Source of the DNA: Syntrophus sp. (in: bacteria)
GTDB taxonomy: Bacteria > Desulfobacterota > Syntrophia > Syntrophales > UBA8958
Assembly (NCBI GenBank): GCA_003451635.1
Contig: DMAT01000025.1
Span: 1 to 6,932, forward strand
Length of the DNA stretch: 6,932 bases
Direction: 5' to 3'
The notes under the pieces are model-generated. The model worked only from the letters and a program-made list of their open reading frames with translations, ran no database searches and had not been told where the DNA came from. The position numbers were made by a program, and so were the translations under genes. Numbering within the stretch: position 1 is the first letter of the stretch; every line of letters begins with the position of its first letter. Positions 1 to 5,865 of the stretch are shown one piece after another.

Positions 1-764
1 GGAAGCGCATGGCAGCTCCCATTCTGCGGGGGACCGCGATCGGCTCGGCTCTCGGCATCCTTCCCGGCAGCGGCTCCATCCTGGGAGCCTTTGCCGCCTA
101 TGCCATAGAAAAAAGGGTCTCGAAACATGGGAAGGAATTCGGAACAGGGGCGATCGAAGGCGTCGCGGCGCCGGAATCGGCGAACAATGCCGGGGCTCAG
201 ACCTCGTTCATCCCGATGCTCACCCTGGGCATTCCCTCGAACCCGGTAATGGCGCTCATGATCGGTGCGATGATTATCCAGGGCATCCAGCCCGGCCCCT
301 CGGTCATTACCGATCAGCCCGCGCTGTTTTGGGGGATTGTCGTTTCCATGTGGATCGGCAATCTCTTCCTCATCATCCTCAACCTGCCCCTGATCGGCAT
401 GTGGGTGCGCATGGTGTGCGTACCATACCACTACCTGTTTCCAGCCATCCTGGTTTTTTGCGGCGTCGGCGTTTTCAGTCTGAACAACACCGAGTTTGAT
501 ATTTATCTCATGGCCTTGTTCGGTCTGCTCGGGTATGTTTTTGTCAAGCTGGACTGCGAGCCCGCGCCCATGCTGCTCGCGTTCATTCTCGGCCCGTTGA
601 TGGAGGAGTACATGCGCCGGGCGCTGCTCCTTTCCCGCGGCGATCCCATGATCTTCCTGGAACGTCCGATCAGTGCGACTCTGCTTGCCCTCGGCGTGCT
701 TGCGATTGTTGCCGCGAGCCTCCCGATGTTTTACAAGCAGCGCGAAGAGGCGTTTCGGGAGTAA
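1..764 (+). CDS. tctA: Tripartite tricarboxylate transporter permease, TctA family (5' truncated)
   Basis: This is the large membrane subunit of a tripartite tricarboxylate transporter, which in this family works with a small membrane subunit (TctB) and a periplasmic solute-binding protein (TctC) to import carboxylates using an ion gradient. The frame is open from the left edge (codons for Lys-Arg precede the first visible Met at 9), so the gene starts outside the window. About 253 residues remain of a family length near 500, i.e. the C-terminal half. Counting from Met at 9, the family signatures are clear: a glycine/proline loop GILPGSG at 16-22, EKRVSK at 34-39, EGVAAPESANNA at 50-61, TLGIPS at 72-77 and QPGP at 94-97. 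Several hydrophobic membrane segments follow, and the protein ends in a short charged tail (KQREEAFRE). No tctB or tctC follows it here, so any partner genes lie upstream or elsewhere. Substrate cannot be told from the sequence. Confidence 0.95.
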   Translation, partial: KRMAAPILRGTAIGSALGILPGSGSILGAFAAYAIEKRVSKHGKEFGTGAIEGVAAPESANNAGAQTSFIPMLTLGIPSNPVMALMIGAMIIQGIQPGPSVITDQPALFWGIVVSMWIGNLFLIILNLPLIGMWVRMVCVPYHYLFPAILVFCGVGVFSLNNTEFDIYLMALFGLLGYVFVKLDCEPAPMLLAFILGPLMEEYMRRALLLSRGDPMIFLERPISATLLALGVLAIVAASLPMFYKQREEAFRE

Positions 765-790
765 TTATTACGGGCAATCTTGGTGTGTAC

Positions 791-812
791 GGGTCTTGCA
801 GAAAATAGACCC
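791..812 (+). terminator. Possible terminator hairpin after tctA
   Basis: A 6-bp perfect stem (GGGTCT at 791-796 with AGACCC at 807-812) encloses a 10-nt loop, 27 bases after the permease stop codon. It is followed by CCTTTCGTATCTT, which is T-rich but has no real T-tract. It is well placed to end the permease transcript but weak as an intrinsic terminator. Confidence 0.3.
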
Positions 813-896
813 CTTTCGTATCTTCATTGATTGATCTTACGCAGTATTGGTTAAAACATGTGAGGCCTTTCAATCAAAACTGCTGAAACTAAAAAA

Positions 897-903
897 GGAA
901 GGA
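897..903 (+). promoter_or_regulatory. Strong ribosome binding site for the zinc-ribbon gene
   Basis: GGAAGGA, preceded by a run of six A, ends 7 bases before the ATG at 911. It is the best Shine-Dalgarno near this gene. It shows that translation naturally begins at 911, upstream of the in-frame TAG at 1019-1021, and not only at the later ATG at 1028. Confidence 0.7.
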
Positions 904-910
904 TTAGATC

Positions 911-1021
911 ATGAACTGTCCACGCTGCGTTGTACCTCTTGAATGGAAGTCTGGCACAGTCGGAGGATTAAACTGCTGCCTAAAGTGCCAGGGGCTGTGG
1001 CTCGACAATGTCGCCTTATAG
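911..1021 (+). CDS. First zinc ribbon of a split two-ribbon protein (36 aa, ends at in-frame TAG)
   Basis: The 36-residue peptide starts at a well-placed ATG and is one TFIIB-type zinc ribbon: C3-x-x-C6, then C23-x-x-C26, then QGLWLD at 27-32, the hallmark of the zf-TFIIB-like family. Its frame ends at TAG (1019-1021) but continues without shift through GAG-GCA into the ATG at 1028 and the second ribbon. The break falls just after WLDNVAL, where family members normally run into an acidic helix (WLDxGEL). The two pieces therefore read as one protein of about 187 codons interrupted by a single amber codon. Options are a nonsense mutation, a sequencing or assembly error, readthrough, or a true split with reinitiation. 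Zinc ribbons of this family are probably metal-binding structural or nucleic-acid/protein contact modules. The molecular role is unknown. Confidence 0.6.
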   Translation: MNCPRCVVPLEWKSGTVGGLNCCLKCQGLWLDNVAL

Positions 1022-1025
1022 GAGG
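1020..1025 (+). promoter_or_regulatory. Shine-Dalgarno-like AGGAGG overlapping the amber stop
   Basis: AGGAGG at 1020-1025 overlaps the TAG (1019-1021) and lies only 2 bases before the ATG at 1028. The match to the anti-Shine-Dalgarno core is perfect, but the spacing is much shorter than the usual 5-9 bases. It could hold a terminating ribosome for reinitiation at 1028. The short spacing argues against efficient independent initiation. Confidence 0.4.
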
Positions 1026-1027
1026 CA

Positions 1028-1474
1028 ATGCGCAAGGCTGAGGCCGCGCTGGTAAGCGACTTCAGTGCGCTGCCGGGAGCCGTTGACTCCATCCTGCTCT
1101 GCCCTTCCGACGCCGCCAGGATGCGAATTATAACCCATGCCGGTGTGGAGTTGGACACCTGTCCGGAGTGCAGGGGGCTATGGCTCGATAAAGGGGAATG
1201 GGAGAAACTGGTGAGCGCGCACCGAACACCTGTGGGAACTGCGGTCAGCGTGGCTGCTGCCGCTATCGCTGTCGGGGGTGCCGCAGTCATTGCAGGAGCG
1301 GCTGTACAGGAAGCAGAAAATAGGCATCAATCATCCAGCTCGATGTTTATAAAAATGCACGATGCCAGCGGTCCGGGTGACATTGTCTGCGACATGCTAG
1401 AGTCTGGTACCCAGGGCCTTCTTGGTGGCGCATTCAGTGTTGTCGGTTCCATCTGTAGTTCGATTTTTGATTAG
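1028..1474 (+). CDS. Zinc-ribbon (TFIIB-like) protein, second half, with hydrophobic Gly/Ala-rich tail
   Basis: The 148-residue frame contains a second TFIIB-type zinc ribbon at about residues 25-61: C25-P-S-D28, then C45-P-E-C48 followed by RGLWLDKGEWEKL. Asp28 takes the place of one of the four usual cysteines. The ribbon resembles the one encoded just upstream at both protein and DNA level around CxGLWLD, as expected for an internal duplication. After it comes an Ala/Gly-rich hydrophobic stretch (about 67-90) and a second Gly/Ser-rich hydrophobic segment near the C terminus, either of which might contact a membrane. The frame is continuous with the ATG at 911 except for one TAG, so the ATG at 1028 may be internal to a longer ancestral gene. 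It is not in an evident operon. No function is known; the family is usually annotated as a zinc-ribbon domain protein. Confidence 0.72.
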   Translation: MRKAEAALVSDFSALPGAVDSILLCPSDAARMRIITHAGVELDTCPECRGLWLDKGEWEKLVSAHRTPVGTAVSVAAAAIAVGGAAVIAGAAVQEAENRHQSSSSMFIKMHDASGPGDIVCDMLESGTQGLLGGAFSVVGSICSSIFD

Positions 1475-1492
1475 AAGTGAACCCTATCACTT
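1475..1492 (+). terminator. Hairpin directly after the zinc-ribbon gene
   Basis: AAGTGA (1475-1480) and TCACTT (1487-1492) form a perfect 6-bp stem with a 6-nt loop, starting on the base after the stop codon. There is no T-tract behind it, so it may be an RNA-protecting hairpin or a chance dyad and not an intrinsic terminator. Confidence 0.25.
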
Positions 1493-1952
1493 GGTCAAGA
1501 CAGTGAATACGACCTGAAAGGTGTAGGTTTGTGATCTTACATTTCTTGTATGGTGGCTGTAATCCCTCCTTCCTGAAATCGAGCATCCGGTTTTTTTGAT
1601 GAATACCAAACCTTTCGAACGATAATCAGCGACGATTTACCATGAAATAGTTATGTGGGTAAGGTGTAGCGACATCGCAAAACCGAAATCCATGATGTAT
1701 GGCGGTCTGATCTCTACCAAAGTGGATAACACCGGACAGACAAAAACAACCCTCTGAAATAACAACTGCATAAAAAATCGCATAATTTTCCCTGAATGCC
1801 TTTTCGTTTCCTAGAGGTTCAAGGATGCAGAGGACAAAATCATTGTCACCTTCCTTACGCTGCTTCCCCCGCGAGACGTTGCTGTAATATCCATAGCATA
1901 TGACATCTATTCACCTGAGAAGAGCATTTCATTTCTGAGTCGATCACCGATA
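1475..1952. other. Long spacer without a supported gene
   Basis: This stretch is more AT-rich than the genes around it and has no frame with both a credible start and a ribosome binding site. A short plus-strand frame from ATG 1653 to the stop at 1755 has no Shine-Dalgarno. From 1815 a plus-strand frame stays open in phase with the downstream ATPase-GNAT gene but holds no ATG or GTG; its only TTG, at 1953, is the -35 box of the proposed promoter. The left end has a hairpin (1475-1492) and the right end an inverted repeat and promoter. I see no tRNA, transposase or CRISPR repeat in it. Confidence 0.6.
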
Positions 1953-1963
1953 TTGACTCAGAA
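1933..1963. promoter_or_regulatory. Perfect 9-bp inverted repeat over the -35 box (candidate operator)
   Basis: TTCTGAGTC (1933-1941) and GACTCAGAA (1955-1963) are exact reverse complements separated by 13 bases. The right arm shares bases 1955-1958 with the predicted -35 hexamer TTGACT. A protein bound to this dyad would be expected to block RNA polymerase, so it is a candidate repressor site for the gene at 2019. The centre-to-centre spacing of the arms is 22 bases, about two helical turns, which suits a dimeric regulator. The regulator is unknown. Confidence 0.5.
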
Positions 1964-1981
1964 CCGGATTGCATATATATT
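1953..1981 (+). promoter_or_regulatory. Sigma70-type promoter for the ATPase-GNAT gene
   Basis: TTGACT (1953-1958) and TATATT (1976-1981) are each one base from the sigma70 consensus hexamers and are separated by exactly 17 bases. Transcription would start near 1988, giving a leader of about 30 bases before the ATG at 2019. This also means that the TTG at 1953, which could be taken as an upstream start codon, is better read as part of the promoter. Confidence 0.6.
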
Positions 1982-2007
1982 CCTCCTCAAGCATAATATT
2001 ATCAAAC

Positions 2008-2013
2008 AAGAGG
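2008..2013 (+). promoter_or_regulatory. Ribosome binding site that fixes the start at 2019
   Basis: AAGAGG ends 5 bases before the ATG at 2019. Together with the promoter at 1953-1981 it favours the ATG over the in-frame TTG at 1953, which has no Shine-Dalgarno. Confidence 0.6.
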
Positions 2014-2018
2014 TTGAA

Positions 2019-3539
2019 ATGTGTTACGATCATGCAGATCTCGGTCAGATAGAATTAACGATACCCGCCAATATGTCGTTTTTACATATCGCCACTGAAA
2101 CGGCCAGGCATTACGCACTTATGGTGGGTTTTCCCGAGGAAGATATTTATAAAATCGTTTTGTCCGTGGAAGAAACGATTGCCAATATTATTTCCCACAG
2201 CTTTGTAGAACGGAAAATTGCCTCATCCTTCGATATATATTTTTCCATCAGCGATCCCTTCGGCATCCTTATCAGAATTGATGACAAAGGCATGCCATTC
2301 GATCCTTCAAAGGCGCCGCATTACGATCCGGATCAGGCGCTGGCTGATATGCAGATTTCGGGTCTCGGACTGCAACTTGTCCGAGGGATGATGGACAGTG
2401 TCGAATACCGGAATATGGGTAGAGAGGGCAAATCAACCCTTTTGATCAAATATTGCCCGGCACCTTTTCACACCAAGGAATCTGCCGGCCGTTTGTGGGC
2501 CAGCAGCGAAGAAAGCAACGAGGATTCGCTCGTCCCGCTGGAATTGACCGTCCGTAGATTGCAACCGGAGGAAGCTATTGAAGTTAGCCGCTGCGCCTAC
2601 AAATCTCACGGATACACGTTTTTTAATGATATTATCTACTATCCGGAAAAAATCCGGGAATGGAATGAAAAAGATCTCATGATCTCCGCTGTCGCTGTTA
2701 CAGACCGCAACGAATTAATTGGCCACGGTGCCCTGCTACTTTCCGAACCCGGCGCGCGGATTGGTGAAGTAACTTTTGTTTTCGTTGATGAGAAATACCG
2801 TCAGCATAACTGTCTTAGCCGGATAACGGAATTCATTGCCAAAACAGCAATGGAAAAGAATATGGCCGGCTTTTACAGCTATTCTGTGACGGTTCACGTA
2901 ATTAGCCAGAAGGCTGCTATAAGAGTGGGTGCCCGTCCCCTGGCCATTTTGCTGGCCACAACCCCCATGACTTGGGAATTCAAGGGCATTGTCGAAAATC
3001 TGACGCAGAGAATCAGCGTTGTCCTATTCTATCGGTATGTTCATCATCCGAACCCACGCCGGATCTATCCACCCGCGCATCATGATAAGATCATCCGGCA
3101 ACTCTACTCCACGCTCGGTGCAACACATATGTTTGAAAAAGCAGTCAACGGCGCGCCGGAAAACGACGAAGAGAAATCTGTTATCGACACGGAAATCGCC
3201 GAAGTGGAAAACACGGCAGAAATATGGATATTCCGGGCGGGACGTGACATCGATAGGGAATTGAGAAATATCTTGCGCAAACTCTGCACGGGCGGTATTA
3301 CCTCGGTCGCTTTGCTTGTAAGTATAGAAGACCAAACAGCGCAGCGTTATACGGAGGCGTTTGAAGGCATGGGATTCTTTTTTGCTGGAATTCTTCCGGA
3401 AACGCCCATCGGCGACGCGCTGATCTTGCAATATCTCAACAACATCGACTTTGACTACGCATCGGTCAAGATTCTGCCCGGCGAGACGGAAAGCCTTCTC
3501 AATTATATTCGTGCAAGTGATCCGAATATGGGAAAATAA
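2019..3539 (+). CDS. RsbW-like ATPase fused to a GNAT-like acyltransferase domain (506 aa)
   Basis: Residues about 8-147 form a histidine-kinase-like ATPase domain of the anti-sigma-factor type (RsbW/SpoIIAB, HATPase_c_2). The N box SVEETIANIISH (49-60) has Glu52, Asn56 and His60; the G1 box is DDKG (88-91), the G2 box GLGLQLVRG (115-123) and the G3 region GREGKST (134-140). A linker leads to a GNAT-like domain (about 174-320) starting LTVRRLQPEEA. Its acetyl-CoA loop region, VDEKYRQHNCL (256-266), lacks the glycines of the usual R/Q-x-x-G-x-G/A. A third part (about 385-506) is not assigned. Start 2019 is chosen for its ribosome binding site, the upstream promoter, and because the ATPase fold begins at residue 8. 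RsbW-type proteins bind and inhibit sigma factors or phosphorylate STAS antagonists, but no sigma factor, STAS protein or PP2C phosphatase is adjacent. A cytoplasmic regulator is the best guess; whether the GNAT part is catalytic is uncertain. Confidence 0.88.
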   Translation: MCYDHADLGQIELTIPANMSFLHIATETARHYALMVGFPEEDIYKIVLSVEETIANIISHSFVERKIASSFDIYFSISDPFGILIRIDDKGMPFDPSKAPHYDPDQALADMQISGLGLQLVRGMMDSVEYRNMGREGKSTLLIKYCPAPFHTKESAGRLWASSEESNEDSLVPLELTVRRLQPEEAIEVSRCAYKSHGYTFFNDIIYYPEKIREWNEKDLMISAVAVTDRNELIGHGALLLSEPGARIGEVTFVFVDEKYRQHNCLSRITEFIAKTAMEKNMAGFYSYSVTVHVISQKAAIRVGARPLAILLATTPMTWEFKGIVENLTQRISVVLFYRYVHHPNPRRIYPPAHHDKIIRQLYSTLGATHMFEKAVNGAPENDEEKSVIDTEIAEVENTAEIWIFRAGRDIDRELRNILRKLCTGGITSVALLVSIEDQTAQRYTEAFEGMGFFFAGILPETPIGDALILQYLNNIDFDYASVKILPGETESLLNYIRASDPNMGK

Positions 3540-3562
3540 GATTCACGGCCTATCACCGGCGT

Positions 3563-3578
3563 CTGGTTTATCAACCGG
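3563..3578. terminator. Weak hairpin between convergent genes
   Basis: CTGGTT (3563-3568) and AACCGG (3573-3578) can pair over 6 bp, including one T-G wobble, around a 4-nt TATC loop. It sits in the 68-bp gap between two converging genes, where a shared terminator is expected, but neither strand has a T-tract behind it. Confidence 0.25.
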
Positions 3579-3607
3579 TTCGCTCCGACCAAAAAGAATT
3601 GCGGCGC

Positions 3608-4510
3608 TTAGCGCATCGGTCTGGTTGCCAGCACAATGTTGATGGTGCTGTTTTCTATCTTGCTTTCCAGCGATTCCTGGATCGCGGCAACAACCTGCCA
3701 AACATCTCCCATCCGCTGTTCGGCGTCAAACTCCAGAAAGATATCGATGAAAATCCTTCCTCCCGCCCGTCGTGAGCGGACACCGTGTAGCTGCTCATAG
3801 GCATCGTAAAATGAAACGAGTTCTCGGGTAATGATTAGCTGATAACTTTCGTCGAGCGTCTTGTCGATAGGATCGAACAATGATGTTTTTAGCAATCCGA
3901 AAAACGTGTAAATGATATAAATGCACATCATAAGCGACACTATGGGGTCAATGTAATACGACCATGAATATTTCTGAAATATGACAGTAAGCAGAAGAGT
4001 CAATAAAATGCCCGAGGCGATGAGGGCGTTAGACATAGGAACGCGCCATTGAATCTCCGTGATTGGCGAGGGAATGGTTTTATGGATTCTGTAATTCCGA
4101 ATCCAGAGATACCCAAAAACCGCAGCGGAAATCAGCATGATTGCAGCACCCATCAGGGTCGTATTGGCTTCCAGGCGGATCGGCGAAACCAGTCGCCCCA
4201 TGGAGGTATACATGATGTATCCTAACGAAAGGACCAATAAGCACGCGCCAAGCACGGTGATCAGATTTTCCATCTTTCCCGTTCCGTAATCGTAATGGGC
4301 GCCCATGCCTTTCCGTGTCCGGTACAGGATCAGCCAGAGCATGAAATTGGCAAAAAATACGTTGAAATCCCCTATCAGATCCGTGTACAGGGTCATCGAG
4401 TTGGCAAGAAGGGCAACCATAATCGACGGAATAAGCAGGGCTATATCCGTGATCATCGAAATGACGGCCGTTCGCTCTTTTGTAGCCTCAGAGGTTAAGT
4501 TATGCTCCAT
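3608..4510 (-). CDS. Cation diffusion facilitator (CDF) family protein with atypical metal sites
   Basis: The 300-residue protein has the CDF layout: six membrane segments in the first 210 residues and a cytoplasmic C-terminal domain. CDF proteins normally export divalent metals (Zn, Fe, Mn, Co, Cd) by proton antiport as dimers. Visible signatures are NSMTLYTDLIGD in segment 2 (37-48, Asp44 and Asp48), YDYGTGKME (73-81) after it, YIDPIVSL in segment 6 (186-193), and LHGVRSRRAGGRIFID in the C-terminal domain (241-256). Segment 5 reads RVPMSNALIAS (156-166), so the usual HxxxD (or DxxxD) pair is missing, with Pro158 and Asn161 near those positions. The C-terminal ligands are also changed: Trp271 where His is common, and INIVLATRP where HvEP is usual. 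The ATG at 4510 has only a weak GGTGA upstream. It converges with the ATPase-GNAT gene. Family membership is secure; substrate, and even transport activity, are not. Confidence 0.92.
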   Translation of the reverse strand: MEHNLTSEATKERTAVISMITDIALLIPSIMVALLANSMTLYTDLIGDFNVFFANFMLWLILYRTRKGMGAHYDYGTGKMENLITVLGACLLVLSLGYIMYTSMGRLVSPIRLEANTTLMGAAIMLISAAVFGYLWIRNYRIHKTIPSPITEIQWRVPMSNALIASGILLTLLLTVIFQKYSWSYYIDPIVSLMMCIYIIYTFFGLLKTSLFDPIDKTLDESYQLIITRELVSFYDAYEQLHGVRSRRAGGRIFIDIFLEFDAEQRMGDVWQVVAAIQESLESKIENSTINIVLATRPMR

Positions 4511-5085
4511 AATATTTTATCACCATCATCGTATTGCATCGCTTTTTGATATTTGAGTTGGGTAGTCCGGTCTCTATCAATTGGTCAGGTTGAGATTTGT
4601 TTTCTCTGTTTATTACCTGGTTCACAGGTGGTTCCACAATATGCCACCGTGTATCCTCTGGTACCAGCCCCATACGAAACGACTCTCTCACATCATAGCT
4701 ATCGACGGAACGACATTATTGATAACCGCTTAAAACCATGAATTATCTTTAAAAACGGCTGGTTGTGTGTTACATAAGAGAAAGATTACCACCGCACGAT
4801 GAAAAAATCACGCTGAAATATGTGAAGGTTACAACCCGTTATCATTGTTCCGAACCGACCACCTAACCTCTCGCTTCGTAGATGTCAATAACCGGCTGAT
4901 TTTTTTTCAACCATTCACGATTGCCCAGTACGGGTTGAAATCTGATTTACAGGCACGCTTTTGCCTGATCTTACTCCCACACATCGACTGGCAATAAATA
5001 GTCAGTGACATCTCAACAGGATTAAGGTTATTGGTAAGTACTGGTCAAATAATCAAGTCTCTCTTTTTTCGTACAGGTTAACAAA
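4511..5085. other. Long spacer between divergent CDF and SagB-type genes
   Basis: This AT-rich spacer must hold the promoters of both flanking genes, but I find no hexamer pair as good as the one at 1953-1981. It contains an 8-base T run (near 4890), a 6-bp hairpin (CAGGCA 4950-4955 with TGCCTG 4962-4967), and no short peptide with a credible ribosome binding site. On the minus strand, 4946-4863 reads as an open 27-codon tail (ending VIDIYEARG) behind two closely spaced in-frame stops. That might be the relic of a lost gene or chance. Frames covering 4500-4691 (minus) and 4553-4741 (plus) show no domain-like composition and I do not call them. Confidence 0.5.
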
Positions 5086-5847
5086 GTGGACACAGATCTC
5101 ATAAAAACCTACAGATTATTTCTTAAAGACAGCATCCGCAAGGTTGTCGATTTTTCTCAAACTGATCAGAACAGAAGAATTGCCCCTCCTCCTGTTGAAA
5201 GACCTTTCTCACCAGAAGCCAAACGAATTGCCCTTCCCAAATATGATCAGTGGAAGGACATCGGCAAAATCGATCTTAAAACGGCCCTCAAAAACCGTGA
5301 AAGTCGCAGATCCTATAGCCGTCAACCCCTATCCATTGAAGAATTATCTTTCCTTTTGTGGGCTACCCAGGGAATTAGGCAGAACCTTGACTCCGGCCAT
5401 GCCCTAAGAACTGTGCCGTCTGCCGGGTGTCGCCATGCCTTTGAAACTTATCTCTGTGTCCTGAACATCCAGGATCTCGATCAGGGCATCTATCGTTACC
5501 TTCCCCTTGAGCATCAGCTCCTGTTTGAATTTGCTGAAGAGAACCTGAATAAAAAAATCCGTCAAGTTGCTCTTGGCCAGCGGTATCCAGGAGAAGCAGC
5601 CGTCACTTTTATCTGGACAACCATCCCTTATAGAATGGAATGGCGCTATGGGATTGCCGCTCATAAGGTCATTGCAATTGACGCCGGTCATGTCTGCCAG
5701 AATCTTTATCTTGCCTGTGAAGCCATTGGAGCCGGTACCTGTGCTATTGCCGCTTATGATCAGGAAGAGATGGACAAGCTGCTCAGAATTGACGGGGAGG
5801 ATGAATTCACGATTTATCTTGCCCCTGTCGGGAAAAAGCTTCGATAA
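5086..5847 (+). CDS. SagB/ThcOx-type nitroreductase-family oxidoreductase
   Basis: The 253-residue protein belongs to the FMN-dependent nitroreductase fold, SagB/ThcOx branch. Best-studied members oxidise thiazolines or oxazolines to azoles in modified peptides; many stand-alone members have unknown substrates. Family landmarks run in order: NRESRRSY (70-77, the Arg-rich segment expected to contact FMN), PLSIEELSFLLWATQGI (81-97), LRTVPSAG (107-114), FETYL (119-123), GIYRY (134-138), ALGQ (162-165), WRYG (186-189), DAGHVCQNLYLACEAIGAG (199-217) and a closing IYLAPVGK. Length is normal for the family. The start is a GTG, since the frame has a TAA at 5050-5052 and no earlier start; only a weak AGG precedes it. 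No YcaO cyclodehydratase, E1-like partner or precursor peptide is in the window, so a role in peptide modification is not supported. It converges with the serine hydrolase gene 18 bases away. No signal peptide is seen; it should be cytoplasmic. Confidence 0.9.
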   Translation: MDTDLIKTYRLFLKDSIRKVVDFSQTDQNRRIAPPPVERPFSPEAKRIALPKYDQWKDIGKIDLKTALKNRESRRSYSRQPLSIEELSFLLWATQGIRQNLDSGHALRTVPSAGCRHAFETYLCVLNIQDLDQGIYRYLPLEHQLLFEFAEENLNKKIRQVALGQRYPGEAAVTFIWTTIPYRMEWRYGIAAHKVIAIDAGHVCQNLYLACEAIGAGTCAIAAYDQEEMDKLLRIDGEDEFTIYLAPVGKKLR

Positions 5848-5865
5848 TCAATATGTATTCGGGCG

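Noticed and set aside
1019..1021. Selenocysteine recoding at the zinc-ribbon stop
   Set aside because: The codon is TAG; selenocysteine is inserted at TGA.
904..1290. 128-codon open frame on the minus strand opposite the zinc-ribbon gene
   Set aside because: Low-complexity Ala/Thr/Ser/His composition and no motif. It is the antisense shadow of the zinc-ribbon frame, whose Cys pattern is conserved.
1953..1955. TTG at 1953 as the start of the ATPase-GNAT protein
   Set aside because: It has no ribosome binding site and is part of the -35 hexamer; the ATG at 2019 has AAGAGG at good spacing and the conserved domain starts just after it.
3024..3431. 135-codon minus-strand open frame inside the ATPase-GNAT gene
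   Set aside because: It lies wholly within a well-supported gene on the other strand, and its composition is not domain-like.
4880..4900. T-run near 4890 as an intrinsic terminator
   Set aside because: No stable stem precedes the T run on either side that I could find.
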